Positions 23,332 through 35,848 of a DNA stretch of 64,000 nt are shown here, one piece after another (within the stretch, counting starts at the first letter, position 1; every line of letters starts with the position of its first letter). The DNA lies in assembly GCA_021234155.1 (NCBI GenBank), contig JAJEKV010000036.1, positions 8,447,426 through 8,511,425 on the forward strand, written 5' to 3'. Under the pieces are notes generated by a model, which was not told the origin of the DNA, ran no database searches, and saw nothing but the letters and a program-made list of their open reading frames with translations. The stretch is from Isoetes taiwanensis. Lineage: Eukaryota > Streptophyta > Lycopodiopsida > Isoetales > Isoetaceae. The position numbers and the translations under genes are program-made.

Positions 23332-25257
23332 AACCATTACGTAGTTTTTAACTCATGTGAAGTTTTGTGCTTCGGTTTGTGAAAATGAGTTTGTTTTGAT
23401 TTCTTTTGAAGATTTGAATTCTTACGAAACACTTGATTCCTTTGTTTGTGAGATGAATTGAATATGAATTTTCATTGAAACGAATCGAGGTTACAATAAC
23501 AATTATGTACATAAGAAAGATATCTGATGATTTTAAGCACGAGGCGACTCATGCACCTACATACTTCCCAATACATATGTTCCTCTCGGTTCCAGCTTTT
23601 GTTGCTTCTAATCTTAAAACTTCAAGCATGAACACTCTAACATCAACTAGATCACGGTCGAAATGTCCACGCGACTGCAGTTAACCACACTTTGTCAATA
23701 ATGAGTTTGGTTTGTCTGCGCTGCATTTAAGTTGACTTACTAGATCGGGCAACAATATATTCACTCCTTTTAAGTACCCCCTCACAAATTTGTGCATAAT
23801 TAAGCGAACATACGGCAGGAATACATGAATGACCATCGGTTTGAAGAGGCGTTCTGGAAATTTTCACAACATCTGAGGTTGTAAAGCTGAAATTATCGTG
23901 TCCATGCAATTCCAAGAACCTGCACTCAAAGTTTGTTGTCATTGTGCCACAACAGCAAAATGCAATGAGCAAGCACTAACCTCTCAATATGTCCGCTACG
24001 CCATGCAAGCCCGAGCTATCAAAGTGATATATCTCCGGTTTATATCTACATGCGAGACGGCGTGGCTTACAATCGAAAACAGTCCAGGTCGATGATGTCC
24101 ATCACAAGCGTGCAAAAACATGTCTTCGGCACTTATCCGCATTCACATATTTCCTTATTGTTTTGTAACTATTTGTGTCCTTGGACAATGTCGAGTGAAA
24201 AAAGAGGGTCAAAGAAATGAAAGGGATGGCTCATTCCTTGGAGAATCAAGTAGTATTCCATGTATACGCAAACATATGCATATCATCGGCACAATCCTGA
24301 TGATCACAAATCAGATGAAAGTATCACCTTGAGAAGAGGAGGATCAATTGATCATTGAACCACTGCGTATCAGCTTCCAAAATTTTGATGTCGGTGGAGT
24401 TAATCACGCGACGGTTTCGGTTCCACTCGGCACCACTTCGGATGTGTATTTGGCTTTAGATAGTCGAGGGGCCCGAAGCTCTATCATCTCTAGTTCTAAA
24501 CACACACGAGAACATTTGCTCACAATCCATTCAAATATTTTAAATTGAAAATGTACAACACATATCATAGAAATTCTTTTACTTATATTGACTTTCAAAG
24601 AGTTTTACAAGATTCATTTATGAAAATACTTGTCGAGCATTTTTCATGCGATTCTTAGCGACTCTTGAGAATCCCACATGTTCCACATTTGATGTTCCTT
24701 CACATAAGCTGGCACACTACGCGGCGACTTAAGTCCCTCCGACCATGGTTTGAGTTGCTCCAAAAGGAAATTGGAATCCAACACGTCGGGAGCAAAACTA
24801 TTTGGACATATCATTGTGTTCTATTTGGTTGGCGAGAACCCTTATATCTGCTGTCATCTATCAACAATGTGTTTGTCACTGGTATCTCCAAAATTTCTGG
24901 TACACTTTGGACAGATCCTTAAGGAAAATTGGCTTATTAACCACTTTTAATTTTGTGTTGGTGCAAATATCATCCGATTCCAAATAAAAAGAAATCGCCC
25001 TTATATTCCTGCGACAACTTTCTAGATCAACAAGTCAACATTACTCTTAGCCATCTTTGGACCACAATGCAATCTCAAATTTTGAAAAACACCATTCTAA
25101 GAACTCCTGAAATCCAGGTCTGGAAACTGCGCACTTTTGATGGTCCAATTTCTGGATGATCACTTCTGGCTCGGCCGATGCAGGGATCCTCTCTTTCAAG
25201 TCATAAAACTTGCCTAAAACCCCATTAAAATCCAGAACAAGGAGAATTTAGGTTAAC
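23332..25257. other. transposon interior between the two genes
   Basis: Only short frames without recognisable motifs occur on either strand. The plus-strand transposase ends at the left edge and the minus-strand second gene ends near the right edge, so this 1.9-kb stretch is where two converging transcription units would terminate. Confidence 0.5.
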
Positions 25258-28190
25258 CTCTTGGTTTTGTTGGTTGAGGTTGTATTGGACTCGTTGAAGC
25301 CGATCGCATCTTGTCCAGGATCCGGGGTTTCTTTGTCAACTTCATCACCTGCATCCGCATTTGGCTCATATTCAGCACCAAAACTTTTTTCTGGTGAAGG
25401 ACCCCGTACATAATGAATCTCAAGGGAATTAATTTTCCCCCATAAATCAGATGCACTAGGAATCTCTTCGTCATGGCTTCCAGTTGCAGTAGCATTTATC
25501 TCTGCAACATAATTGAAATGAGGAAGACCACAGAAAAATACAAAAAAATAAATCATGTATGTGGCATCGGTACTTACTTGATACGACTGCATTCAGTTGA
25601 CTATCCAAATTTCGTTTTGGAGTCTCCATGCCGTCAGCAGCTGGGATTGACTTCGGAGTATCAAATGGGGTGAATTCTAGGTACAACCGGGAGGTATCTT
25701 GCAGTCTCATAACTGATCGAGGCGTGGATAACTGTTGGATATCCTTGGTCTCAACAATTCTGCAAACACTAAGTCAGTAGACCTGTGACAACATCAGTAA
25801 ACATTAGTTAAGGCACTTGTTTGCAGCGAATCTATATTGTTTGCAAAAGAGACAAGCAAAAGAGACTAAGCCAGCCAGGATGGAAGAGACTAAGCCAGGA
25901 TGAAAGAGACCTGAGTACAAGCATCGAGACTTCCCAAACCTTGCTTTCACCCCTCTTTGGACTTACTTGTGTCTATTGGTTCTTGTGGTACCACTCGAAC
26001 ACCAAAAGCCAAAAGCCATGTCTCGATCATAATGTGGCAGCCAAACCGGGGCTGCAAAGGAGGTTCTAGAGTGTCTCGCAAAACAAATTCAAAATCAATA
26101 GAGTCTTTAGGCGAGGGTTAGAGATGATAATATTTACCTCAAATGGTGTGATAGACATGGAATGTGATCTTTGGTGGTGCATTACTCGCTATCACTGGCG
26201 GCAACATTTTACCCTCCCATTTCGGGACAACGTCCACAAAATGGACAACCTTCATCACCCTCTTCTTACGCCTCGGGAAGCATTGGAAGTGCGAGGATCT
26301 AAAGGAGTGTCATGACCACTACGCTCGAGGAAAAAATCTCAAATCTTTGCATTGAGGTAGCGGCTCCGGTGATGAAGTCTTCACATGCCTTTAGCTCAAT
26401 TTTGGTTTTGTTAATTCCTTATTTAATCGTTTCAGCCCGGGCAACATTGTACCATTTAGCTCTTCATCCTTTACTTAAACAACCCGAACACCCTCTGCTT
26501 TGCTTTCGGTTCTTTGTCATGATTGATTGCCATCATTGCAAATCAGCTCTAATTTCTGATTCTTTATGCTCCATCAACTCAATCTTTCTTTTGATATCAT
26601 TTTTCCTATCCTCGTTTGCTTGCAATCGTTGCTTGCATCTATCAAACCTAGCTGATGTTGCAGCCAACCATTCCTTCACAAAGTCGCCATAGTCGCAAAA
26701 CAAAACACTACGTATATGTGACCTCCTAACATAGTAAGCCACGTACTGATGGAAAACCACAATCACACACCACACAACACAAGGTAGTCTCTACACACCA
26801 CCACATACCACACACCACACAACATACGCTGCACAGTACACACCACACAACACGCTGTGGTGGTGGTGGTGGTGGTGGTGGTGTGTGTGTGGTGGTGGTG
26901 TGTGTGGTGGTGGTGGTGGTGGTGGGGTGTGTGGTGGTGGTGGAGTGTGGTGGTGGTGGGTGTGGTGTGGGACATGGTGGAGTGTGGTGATGGGGGTGTG
27001 GTGGTGGGGTGTGGTGTGGTGGTGGTGTAGTGTGGGGTGTGGTGGTGGTGGTGGTGTGTGTGGTGGTGGTGAGGTGTGGTGGTGGTGGTGGTGGGGGTGT
27101 GTGGTGGTGGTGGAGTGTGGTGGTGGTGGAGTGTGGTGTGGGACATGGTGGAGTCTGGTGGTGTGGTGTGGTGGTGGTGGAGTGTGGTGGTGGTGGTGGA
27201 GTGGTGGGGTGGTAGAGGAGTGTGGTGGTGGTGGTGGAATGTGGTGGTGGTGGTGGAGGGTGTGGTGATGGTGGTGGTGTGTGTGGTGGTGGTGGTGGTG
27301 GTGTGTGGTGGTGGTGTGTGGTGTGGGAGTGTGGCGGTGGGAGATGGTAGAGTGTAGTGGTGGGAGATCGTGGGGTGTGGTGTGGGACATGGTGGATGCC
27401 AACAACTCACCACCACCACACATACCTCATCTATCGTTTCGGCATCCATTGCGCATCATAGAGACACAACATGACAATACAGCCAACATGATGCAAAATG
27501 GTAGTAGACATACCTGATTCTTGAAGTGGATTTGATGTTACCTTTTCCGTGTTGATAGAAACAATCTAGATCAAGCTTGAGATTTTTTTACATTTGTAAG
27601 ACAACTAATAATTGAACATACCGCAATGGCATGTTTTGGTCTCGAACATTGCTCGCTTTTGCTTTTGATTGTGAGTTCAGATTGAATGTGTGGTCTAGAG
27701 GAACCTGATTTGGTTATTTCCCTATCATCTTCATCATCCCTGTCACTTTTACTATTTTCCTCCTCGTTAGGTTGGATTTGCCTATGCTTTCTCTTGGGTT
27801 TAGAAGAACTGGCCTCGGCTTTCTCATCGGGAGTTTTATAATAATCCGAGAAGCTCTTCCAATTAATGACCTCCCCTTTATATCACGGATAATAAGCCCT
27901 TTGCCCAGTTCCAGGGAGCCATTCCACCCCATGTATGTGGCTTCCCTGTAATTCTTTTGTAAATTTGCATGAAGTCTTTGTATTGTTCATTGCTCAGATT
28001 CTTCAACCTGGACAAGAAAACATATGCCTTAATTTTTCAGTTTGAACAAAACATTTGGGGGAAAATACCTGTAGCCAGATTTATTTGGAACTCCGTCACC
28101 CCAAAGCTTCTTTAGATCTTCGTGGGGCACAATCTCTTGTTTGAGGAGAGATTTCATCGTGTAACCAGTGGCGTTCAATTCCGACTCCAT
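25258..28190 (-). pseudogene. second (accessory) spliced gene of the Sola-like transposon
   Basis: Likely exons on the minus strand have good splice signals. Exon 1 (28,190-28,069) begins MESELNATGYTMKSLLKQEI and stops at CTACAG/GTATTTTC. Exon 2 (28,007-27,622) starts after CTTGTCCAG with LKNLSNEQYKDFMQIYK and continues in another frame with INWKSFSDYYKTPDEKAEAS and a charged NEEENSKSDRDDEDDREI tail. A coiled-coil block (26,775-26,536) contains RFDRCKQRLQANEDRKNDIK. Exon 25,759-25,578 contains LYLEFTPFDTPKSIP, and exon 25,501-25,258 begins after TTATGTTGCAG with NATATGSHDEEIPSASDLWG. One in-frame TGA, a frame change in exon 2 and the third CACCAC array inside the gene show decay. I do not recognise the family. 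Its placement inside the TIRs, opposite the transposase, suggests an element-borne accessory protein. Confidence 0.5.
26756..27420. repeat. CACCAC/GTGGTG inverted microsatellite array, third
   Basis: About 90 bases of CACACCACA repeats turn at about 26,850 into more than 500 bases of GTGGTGGTG with GGAGTGTGGTG interruptions, then return briefly to CACCACCACAC near 27,410. It sits in an intron or broken region of the accessory gene. All frames here are repeat artefacts. Confidence 0.85.
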
Positions 28191-28398
28191 TAGGGTTCAA
28201 TCGGCAAGAAGCGGCAAAAAAAACAGAGGAAGAGGTGATTCTTTCTTAATTCAAAAAGGTGGACAATGACGTGGCATAAAATTCAAAATAACCGACGCTC
28301 ATTAATTCGCACTCCCGCAATCTCCGCTTCGGTATGCACCACCCGATTCTACCACAAAGGTGGTGCCAAAATGTGGCGTCAAAATGCACGTTTTTGAT

Positions 28399-28420
28399 AC
28401 ACCACAGCGTGCTTTTACCC
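28399..28420 (-). repeat. right 22-bp terminal inverted repeat
   Basis: It ends CACAGCGTGCTTTTACCC and is the exact reverse complement of 8,718-8,739. Just inside lies AAAATGTGGCGT, which also occurs inside the left end but in the same direction. Confidence 0.95.
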
Positions 28421-28990
28421 ATCTCTTTCTACATGTTGTTTATAAAAATAGGTGTGTTGATTTCCTCAAAGCAGACATGTGGCTTTTTGTTAGACATGTA
28501 TTATTTACCTGTTATTTCACTTTCTCAAGATTAATCTACATGTAGGATAACATCTGTTTCTAATGTTGTTTCTAATAACAGCTGTAGTATTCAAATGTTG
28601 TTTTTCTCAAAGCATTACAAAGATGACGTGTAGGTTTTACAAAGATCTACATGTAGAATAACATCTATTTCTACATGTTGATTCTAAAAATAGGTGCAGT
28701 TTTCAAGTGTTGGTTTCCTCTACAGTAGACATATGGCTTTTAATAACTTAAAAATAACGTGTAAGTTTTAACTGTTGTTTCACTTTCTGAAGGTTTATCT
28801 ACATGTAGTATAACATCTGTTTCTATATGTCTTTTCTAATAGTAGCTGCAGTTTTCAAGTGCTGCTTTCCTCATAGACATGTGGTTCTTAATAAAACCTA
28901 AAAAACAGCATGTAGGTCTTACCTATTGTTTTTTCTGTATTAGGTGCTCTTTTAAGCTATTTTAAAACGACTATACGAAATCTTGAAACA
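28421..28990. repeat. 144-bp tandem array resumed (ATCT duplication, then decaying units)
   Basis: The first four bases, ATCT, duplicate 8,714-8,717. About 75 bases continue the interrupted unit precisely (CTTTCTACATGTTGTTTATA). Further units are diverged: CTACATGTAGGATAACATCT near 28,530, a variant near 28,650 and another near 28,800. The array edge is therefore older and unhomogenised, unlike the tight left side. Confidence 0.85.
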
Positions 28991-29499
28991 ACAAAGATCT
29001 ACACAGGAAAATAGCACTTCAAATTAAGAACAAAAGTGTGATTTCATTAAATTCTTTTGATAATGTAGATGAAGTAGTATCCAATCAAAGTATTGACATT
29101 ATAACGAAGAATGTCTATGCTGCAATTTTGAGATGTTCCCTTCCAAGACACAAAAAGTACTCACCTCTTTTAAATGAAAATGATACTTACATCCGGAAGA
29201 TTGATTGATCCAGCTGGCCATATTTGTAAAACGGTCCACAATGTATTGGACTCTAGAGCATCACCATGCAAAAGAGAGACCTGTAGATTTCAAAACAATT
29301 AATTGAGCTAATGGATTATATCAAATATTTTTCCGTTAAATTAAACTAAATCTGAACACCACCTCAGATAAAACAACTTACATATTTTTATACAAAAGTG
29401 GAATTCACCAGCATAGCCTGCCTACTACCATTCATTCTTTTCCTTGAATAGCTGGTTCTTCTTTGCCTACACAGGACATGCGATGCAATAAGGTTACTA

Positions 29500-29643
29500 A
29501 GTAACTGGGTAAGCTTTCAAGAGATATGAGTGAATGAGCTTACCCAATCCTAAAGCTCTGACATCTGCACATGCAACAAAAATGTTTGCATATGTGACTT
29601 TATCTGGCTTCAGTCCATATAGCTGCATTTCACAGAACAGTTC
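29500..29643 (-). pseudogene. pentatricopeptide-repeat (PPR) gene fragment
   Basis: The minus strand reads ELFCEMQLYGLKPDKVTYAN followed by IFVACADVRALGLGKLIHSY. This is the standard plant PPR pattern (LFxxMxxxGxxPDxxTY, then ACAxLxALxxGxxIH). About 40 residues, roughly one PPR unit and the start of the next, are readable before in-frame stops. PPR proteins act in organelle RNA processing and editing, but a fragment this small has no function of its own. It lies directly beside pieces of two unrelated genes, which points to capture by a transposon. Confidence 0.7.
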
Positions 29644-29753
29644 AAACTTAAAGAAATGTGGCTTTCCGAATTATGCTTCAACTCTTCAATTCAAGTTATT
29701 TAGCAGTGTAAGTGAAAGAACATTGAACAAATGCTCCTGTTATATCAACATAC

Positions 29754-30072
<319 letters not shown>

Positions 30073-30215
30073 TCAGGCTGCAAGCATCTGCCTTTGTTAA
30101 CGCTAACTTGTTACTGCTGCCATTTCAAAAATTTAATTATTACCTTCTAATATAGCATTCTGGCAAAAGTTATAAAATTTAGTTAAAAAGAGTATTGTAG
30201 ATCTTTGATGACAAC

Positions 30216-30842
30216 CTGAAGAACTGGCAGCAATATTTGCCAATGCATCTGCTGTTATATTTGAATCCTACAGAAGTGACATGTCATTTATAGAGTTCAA
30301 AACAAATGATACTTCTGCTCATCAATGGCTGGCCGCTACAGAACAAGGTACAAAGCCTTACCCTTCTAACCTGGTGAATCGAGAAATTGTCAAAACCCTT
30401 AATCAGCTTATTTGCTTCTTCGTGTAATAATGTGATATTTCTGACTTTCCAGCATCCACGAACCTATTTTGACATACCACACAACGTCATCATTATTTTT
30501 AACAGAAAAATATACATATAAATAAACAGAATAAAAATAACCTATCAATGTGGCTAGGTGCACATCAGGTGTTGTTTTAAGTGGCAGCATGACCTTCCAC
30601 GCCTACAAATGCACTACTTGAGATAAATGCGATGAATTGACTATGCTTTATAATTCACTTGCAACCTACAATTTGTCTGGCAATGTTCTTGAAACAAGAC
30701 TAGATATACTTCAAATCTTTTGAGACTAAGACTGACTTTAAGAACATACAATATGGCCATCTGGGTGACGCAATAAAGCTGCTGCACCAGACTTTCCGGG
30801 ATTTCCTTTTGAGGCACCATCATATTCAAGTTGATAAGTCAT
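30216..30842 (-). pseudogene. plant RNase H-domain gene fragment with introns
   Basis: Four pieces follow the order of a plant RNase HI-type domain. Exon 30,842-30,750 reads EYDGASKGNPGKSGAA and LLRHPDGHI, carrying the first catalytic Asp in the D-G-A-S-x-GNPG motif, and ends at /GTATGTTC. A degraded piece near 30,600-30,550 may correspond to the EG...ATNNTAEYRA segment but has stops. Exon 30,463-30,371 reads VRGCWKVRNITLLHEEANKL, then FDNFSIHQ. Exon 30,267-30,216 reads DSNITADALANIAASS, with the final D of the ...DALAN motif. Splice sites fit on both sides of the three clear exons. The segment with the second acidic residue is damaged, so this is a relic. It is the 5'-most member of the three-gene mosaic on this strand. 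Confidence 0.75.
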
Positions 30843-30882
30843 CTGCAACCATGCCACAAACAATCTAATCTCAATACTTCAG

Positions 30883-31592
30883 TCAACTAAATCTCAAGGT
30901 ATCCAAACTTATGCAGACTAAACCTGAAAACTTGGTGTCTCTTTGGCCAAAATCAAGCCTCATTGGGACTCCTAGGTGACACAAGCCTTCGTTATTCCTA
31001 AGCACCAATAAAGGAAAAGTGCTTAAACGCTTAGGGTTAGTTTCTGTGCCAACTGAGTATGAAGGAAAGAAGCTGACTGACTGAGTGACAATTACTTTTA
31101 CAATTCCCATCAAGAATATAAAATGTAGAAACTTAAGTATTTCCTCTGACATCTTTATATTTCTGATGAGATTAAGAGTCATGTCAACCATTCGGTTCTA
31201 TAGTCATAACAAATTTGTTTGATAAGGTCAATTGGAACATGTCACCAAAGAACTTAGTACTACCACGTCCAACCGCTTAATGGCGGAAGGAAGTAGAGGG
31301 GTAGAAAAAGCATGCATACCTTGTCGAAATTTTGGTTTTGACCGTGTCTTCCAATATACCCGGATCTCTACGTAATGGACCTTTTCCTTTGCACAGTTTT
31401 GGAATCTTGAATATGACTGCTTGCAACCTCCATTTTCAATGTTTCAGGGGTAACACCGCCTATTTGCTGAAGGTGGCTATTCTTTATCATATCCATGTCT
31501 ACAAACCTGTAGCTTGCTTGTTTATATTCCCCAATGATCGTCATCCCAATGCCGTTGCTGTCGATAAGGGCATTACTGATAGAGGGATTGAT
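30883..31592. other. unrecognised sequence beside the gene-fragment cluster
   Basis: A minus-strand frame at 31,368-31,592 (contains IGMTIIGEYKQAS and LQQIGGVTPETLKME) and one at 30,883-31,191 look protein-like in composition. I cannot assign either to a family. They could be further captured exons. Confidence 0.3.
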
Positions 31593-31915
31593 GCAGGGTA
31601 GAAGCATGAAAGGGTGGGCAAAAAAAGTGCCAGTATTTTACATTTACAGATTCAAAATGTAATGAATTCACGTCTAGTGTACAAATTCAAAATGGATGAT
31701 CCATGTTTGATCGATTCAGGAAAGTTCAAAATATGAGCCAAGATTTCGGAAGAATTTGGTATAATTATGGAGAATATTGGACGTCAACCACCTTTATTAA
31801 TGATAGGTAACTCCATGTAAAATTCAAAATGTACATTACAAATACTTTAGCCCAGTTCATTTTTTTACATTAATATACAAAAAAATTCAATCACCCTTTT
31901 ATGCTTCTACCCTGC
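31593..31915. mobile_element. 323-bp MITE with 25-bp TIRs
   Basis: The left end reads GCAGGGTAGAAGCATGAAAG and the right end, reversed, reads GCAGGGTAGAAGCATAAAAG. They match in 23 of 25 bases. The interior is AT-rich and non-coding with repeated ATTCAAAATGTA words. TIRs starting CAGGG recall hAT elements, but no 8-bp target duplication is visible (left flank GGATTGAT, right flank AAGACGAA), so the superfamily is open. Confidence 0.65.
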
Positions 31916-32277
31916 AAGACGAACCTCTATAAGGTGTACATGTGAATTAATGCAGTTCCAATGACATCACTATTAAAAGCACTTGCATGAATATGTGCTT
32001 TTCACTTATTCATGCATGCATTCACTTCCAATGACAGAACTAATGGTTCAAGAAACTACTTCCATTCACTTCATGGCAGGAACAGATTTAATTAACTACA
32101 GAGGTGCAAAACATTCATATATGGAAATAGAGGTATAGCTATATTGTATACAAAAATTATACATGGCCATTATAACTTTAAGTTATAGAAAGATCCAATA
32201 GAAAAACATGAAGTGACAAAAGATATTTCTGCCCAAACTAGATTTAAAATGTAGAGACCCAAAGAGTAAGAACAGAA
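31916..32277. other. non-coding stretch downstream of the six-exon gene
   Basis: No coding sequence is recognised. It would hold the 3' untranslated region and terminator of the minus-strand gene that ends at 32,278. It is AT-rich, with several ATTAATGCA-like and CATGCATGC words. Confidence 0.4.
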
Positions 32278-34816
32278 CTACATCGTAAGAAGATCTTTTT
32301 CCTCAAATTTATCTGCCTCCCATGCATTCGTCTTCACAAATAGCAGCTTGAACTCCAAGCATTGCTCGATGAACTCTCTCAAGAAGTCGTCTATGTTCTT
32401 GGATGTAAGATTGAACTTGCAAGGGTACTTCTGTGTGCAGAAAGTCCTGATGCGTTCCTTGGAGACACGCCTATGATAATCATTAGTAACAAATGCAGCA
32501 AGAACTCTTATATCTGCGGGACTCCTCTGCTGCAGTTTATTCTTCCACTCATCTGGAAGATGGTAAACAGGAACATCGAATTTGTCCTCATCCTCATCCT
32601 GATTCCAAATTCCTTTAATTAGATTATATTCAAGCAAAGGGCTTGAGGCTTTACAAGTGTTTTGATTTTATGCATTCATGCAGGCCTTGTGGATGAAGGT
32701 CATTGGTATTTTAGATCTATGAGAAATTTTCATGGCATAAACAGACATTTAATGGAGTTGACAGCAAAATTAAGATGGAATATGGTTTAGAGAAAAGTAT
32801 ACCTTATCGTAAGACCAACTAAGAGCTTTCGGAGATAAGAGACCATTGCAATGAGGAGATCCCTTCCTGCTTTGTCAGTCACGCCCTGTATTAGAATTAA
32901 TAACTCATCGTCATCCGACTGCACCTTCCCATAGGCAACCTCATCGCCATCTTCATTGGATAAGACTAGTATGTCTCCTTCATGCATTTTATCTTCACCG
33001 TCCTATTAGACTAAGGTATCAACAAATGACGTTGCTACCAAATACATATCATGAAGCCACTAACACTTACATATTCTTCGCCGTTGCTCTCGTTGCTCTC
33101 GTTTTCGTCAGGGAATGTCCTTATCACATTCGTCCTTTTCAGCCCTCTCAAGAATTCATCATCGATCCTGTCATCCTCGTAATCATGGCCCCTAGCATTC
33201 TTCTCAACAACATTCATAAGAATGTCCATTGTTGGAGCATCCTTTGCTGGATCTTGAGAGTCCAAAAGAATGCCCATTGCTGGAACACCCATTGTTGAAG
33301 CCTACAAGGACAACACGGATCAGCAAATTCAGTGTTACTCTCTGTCATTACGAGGACAACAAGATCGTTCACAAATGAGAATTCTAATGAGATCGTTTAC
33401 TCTCTGTTCACTCTTAACAACACGTTCTTACCGTTATGTTCTCGTCCTCAACCTGTACCTGCTTCTCCTTCAACTGTATAATTTTGTTCTTTGTCCTTGC
33501 TCCTAGAACTACCGAAAGGGCGTTAGCATGGTCGCCTCCCTTTCGTAACCTAACCTTCTGTTTCTTCCCTCTGCGTGCGCGGACATCTCCATGCAAATCT
33601 GTCATACATTCGGGCCAAAAGATCCTCTCCTATATGGCAGAATTATAATACAAGAAGCTAGAAGTCAACAACAAAAAAAAAGGCAAATGCAAGATAACCT
33701 CTCGAACTTACCTCAAGTTTTAGATCAAAAAACCGATAAATCTTGGCGGGGCACAAACATTTCTTTGTTTAGATCTTCTTGGGTACTAAAAGCTTGATGG
33801 ACACTTCAAGTTCACACACTTCACTATCCTCCACAGCCTCCACAATGCCAAGTACAACCGCAGATCCCACAATAGACGTTAGTCGATCAAAATATTTCTC
33901 TCTTTTGTGATACACATGAAAGATGCGATCACAAAATTTCATCTCTCTTAACTCTAAAATTCGGTGGCTTCCATATAAATACACAGTAGTGTCACCAAAG
34001 TCATAGGTCCTTGGTGTCTTAGGCGTTTTTGCTTCATCTTTAAACCGAGCTCTCTTATCATGCAAGTATTTTGAGATCCTGCCATTCAAGAAAGCAAGCC
34101 ATTCAAAAAAAAACAGAAAAAGCTATATAAAACCAAGAGAAATAAACATTACGTTACTTTTGTGCAACGACATCCGCGCTAGGCATGTCGGTCGTTCCAT
34201 CCTTGAACCTAATAGGCCTCATAGATCCACTTGCTAGTATCTCTCGCGCCACCTCGTCTCTTAAGTTCCTATCCTCGGTCTTCTCCCTACTGAAATCAAC
34301 TTCATCATATATTGGGAAGTGCTTGTCAGCCCATTCTCGGATTGTACTATTTTGAGCAAGCATGTCCGCACTTTCTTGATCATACCCCGCCCTCTTCAAA
34401 TCAAGGTGTGTGGAACTTCTTTTCATTGACTTCCCATACACCATTTTTGGGTCTTTTGCAACAAATCCTCCAGGACCTTGCAAGGAAGAACCACCTGCTG
34501 AAGATGGTACAGATGTGGGAGATGTAGTAGCAGCGCCAGAGCCAGAACGATTGTCTCTTGGTTGGAGAATCTCATTGGCTATTCCCACCATTGTACTTGC
34601 AATGCCTATTGGCACATTTGGGAGCTTCATCCAATGGTCCACTCCAAGGTTGAGGAATGCCATGCCATTCACCCTGCCAGCTTCTAAAACCTCCTTGATT
34701 ATCCTCCTGTCTTCCTGAAATTTATCCCCAACAAACATTTTTGCTATATGATCATAGATTCTCTCCCAGTCCCACGTATTAAACTCCTCTACGGAAATCT
34801 GAGTCTTCGATGCCAT
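32278..34816 (-). CDS. unrecognised six-exon gene (hypothetical protein, ~650 codons)
   Basis: Six consecutive exons with clean splice signals can be read. E1 (34,816-34,158) starts MASKTQISVEEFNTWDWERI and ends /GTAACG. E2 (34,078-33,712) follows GGCAG and contains TYDFGDTTVYLYGSHRI. E3 (33,629-33,432) contains ERIFWPECMTDLHGDVRARR. E4 (33,301-33,071) contains DYEDDRIDDEFLRGLKR. E5 (33,002 to about 32,813) contains GDILVLSNEDGDEVAYGKV. E6 (32,598-32,278) begins DEDEDKFDVPVYHLPDEW and stops at TAG. Exon phases agree through E4. The first 90 residues may be a SAM-like helical domain (weak). One in-frame TAA (33,771-33,769) lies in E2 and E5 changes frame near its end, so it may be a recent pseudogene or be spliced differently. 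No family is recognised. The acidic and basic low-complexity stretches and the transposon surroundings allow a transposon accessory gene. Confidence 0.5.
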
Positions 34817-35848
34817 TATCCTGGTGTAGCTTGGCTTTGATCAAGCTCAAAATTTAAGAATCCGGCCAAGCAGAAGGATCGACTGCTCTTTTTAGGAACC
34901 GGCCTACCAGAAGATCGACTGCTCTTTTGAATCTGCGACAGCTTTAGGAATAACAGCCAGTGTTAAATCATGCCTTTACAATTGAACACGCCGTACCATG
35001 CAAATTATTGGACACACGAAGATGGCAGAATTAAGGAATTTTGAAATGCAATTCTTTTTTTTTTATTTTTTTTTAATTTTTATTGGTTAAGATTGAAATG
35101 CAATTTAGGAATTTTGAAATGCAATCTAACTTAGGTTCTTGAAGACTATATTTTTTGCTTAGGGTGCTTTCCCATGGGTTCGACCTGGATAGCCGGGCCT
35201 GGATTGTCGTACCGAGGTCTCGACCTGGGCAAAAAAGAATTGCAGACTGATTACTTTTCGTTAAGGTCAAAAACTTGAACCAAGCAAGGTCGGATCTTCA
35301 TGGGATCATGGCGTCTGGATGCTTGGCCAGAAAAAAATTCAAGGTCAGATCTTCATGGGAACATGGCATTTGTATGCCTGGCCAAGAAAAATCTCAAGAT
35401 TTTGGGCCCATGGGAAAGCACCCTTACACGATTGCCACCCCATCATTTATCCTTGCTACTTCATCACTCATCATTGCCGCTCATCACTCACTATTGCCAT
35501 CTCATATGTCCTTGCTCAACTGCAGGAAAGGTTTGCTGGGTGCACACCGTAAAGAAATTACCCCTTCCTCTCTTGAAGACATATAAATCTTTGAGGAAGT
35601 GCTTGACATATAAAATAGTCTAAACACCACATTCTGAGCCATTGGATTGTTGAGGGTGGATGCACGGGGACAATTATGACACTGTCATTGTTATAGCCCC
35701 AACTTCCAAACAATTCCCCGAAATAACTGCACCAAAACATGCATTGAAATGAAAAAATGAAAAAATCACTAACAAATTTTGGAAATGAAAGCATCAGACT
35801 GTACTCAGACCGCCATCCAGGCCTGGACATACATGCCATCCAGGCTAT
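34817..35848. other. upstream region of the six-exon gene, non-coding
   Basis: No recognised coding sequence. An imperfect direct repeat of about 55 bases lies at about 35,284-35,385 (AAGGTCGGATCTTCATGGGA, then AAGGTCAGATCTTCATGGGA). Any promoter of the minus-strand gene should lie at its left edge, but no clear TATA box was found. Confidence 0.4.

Noticed and set aside
29150-29290. Possible further PPR fragment (VQYIVDRFTNMASWI) on the minus strand
   Set aside because: The match to the PPR pattern is too weak and the frame is short.
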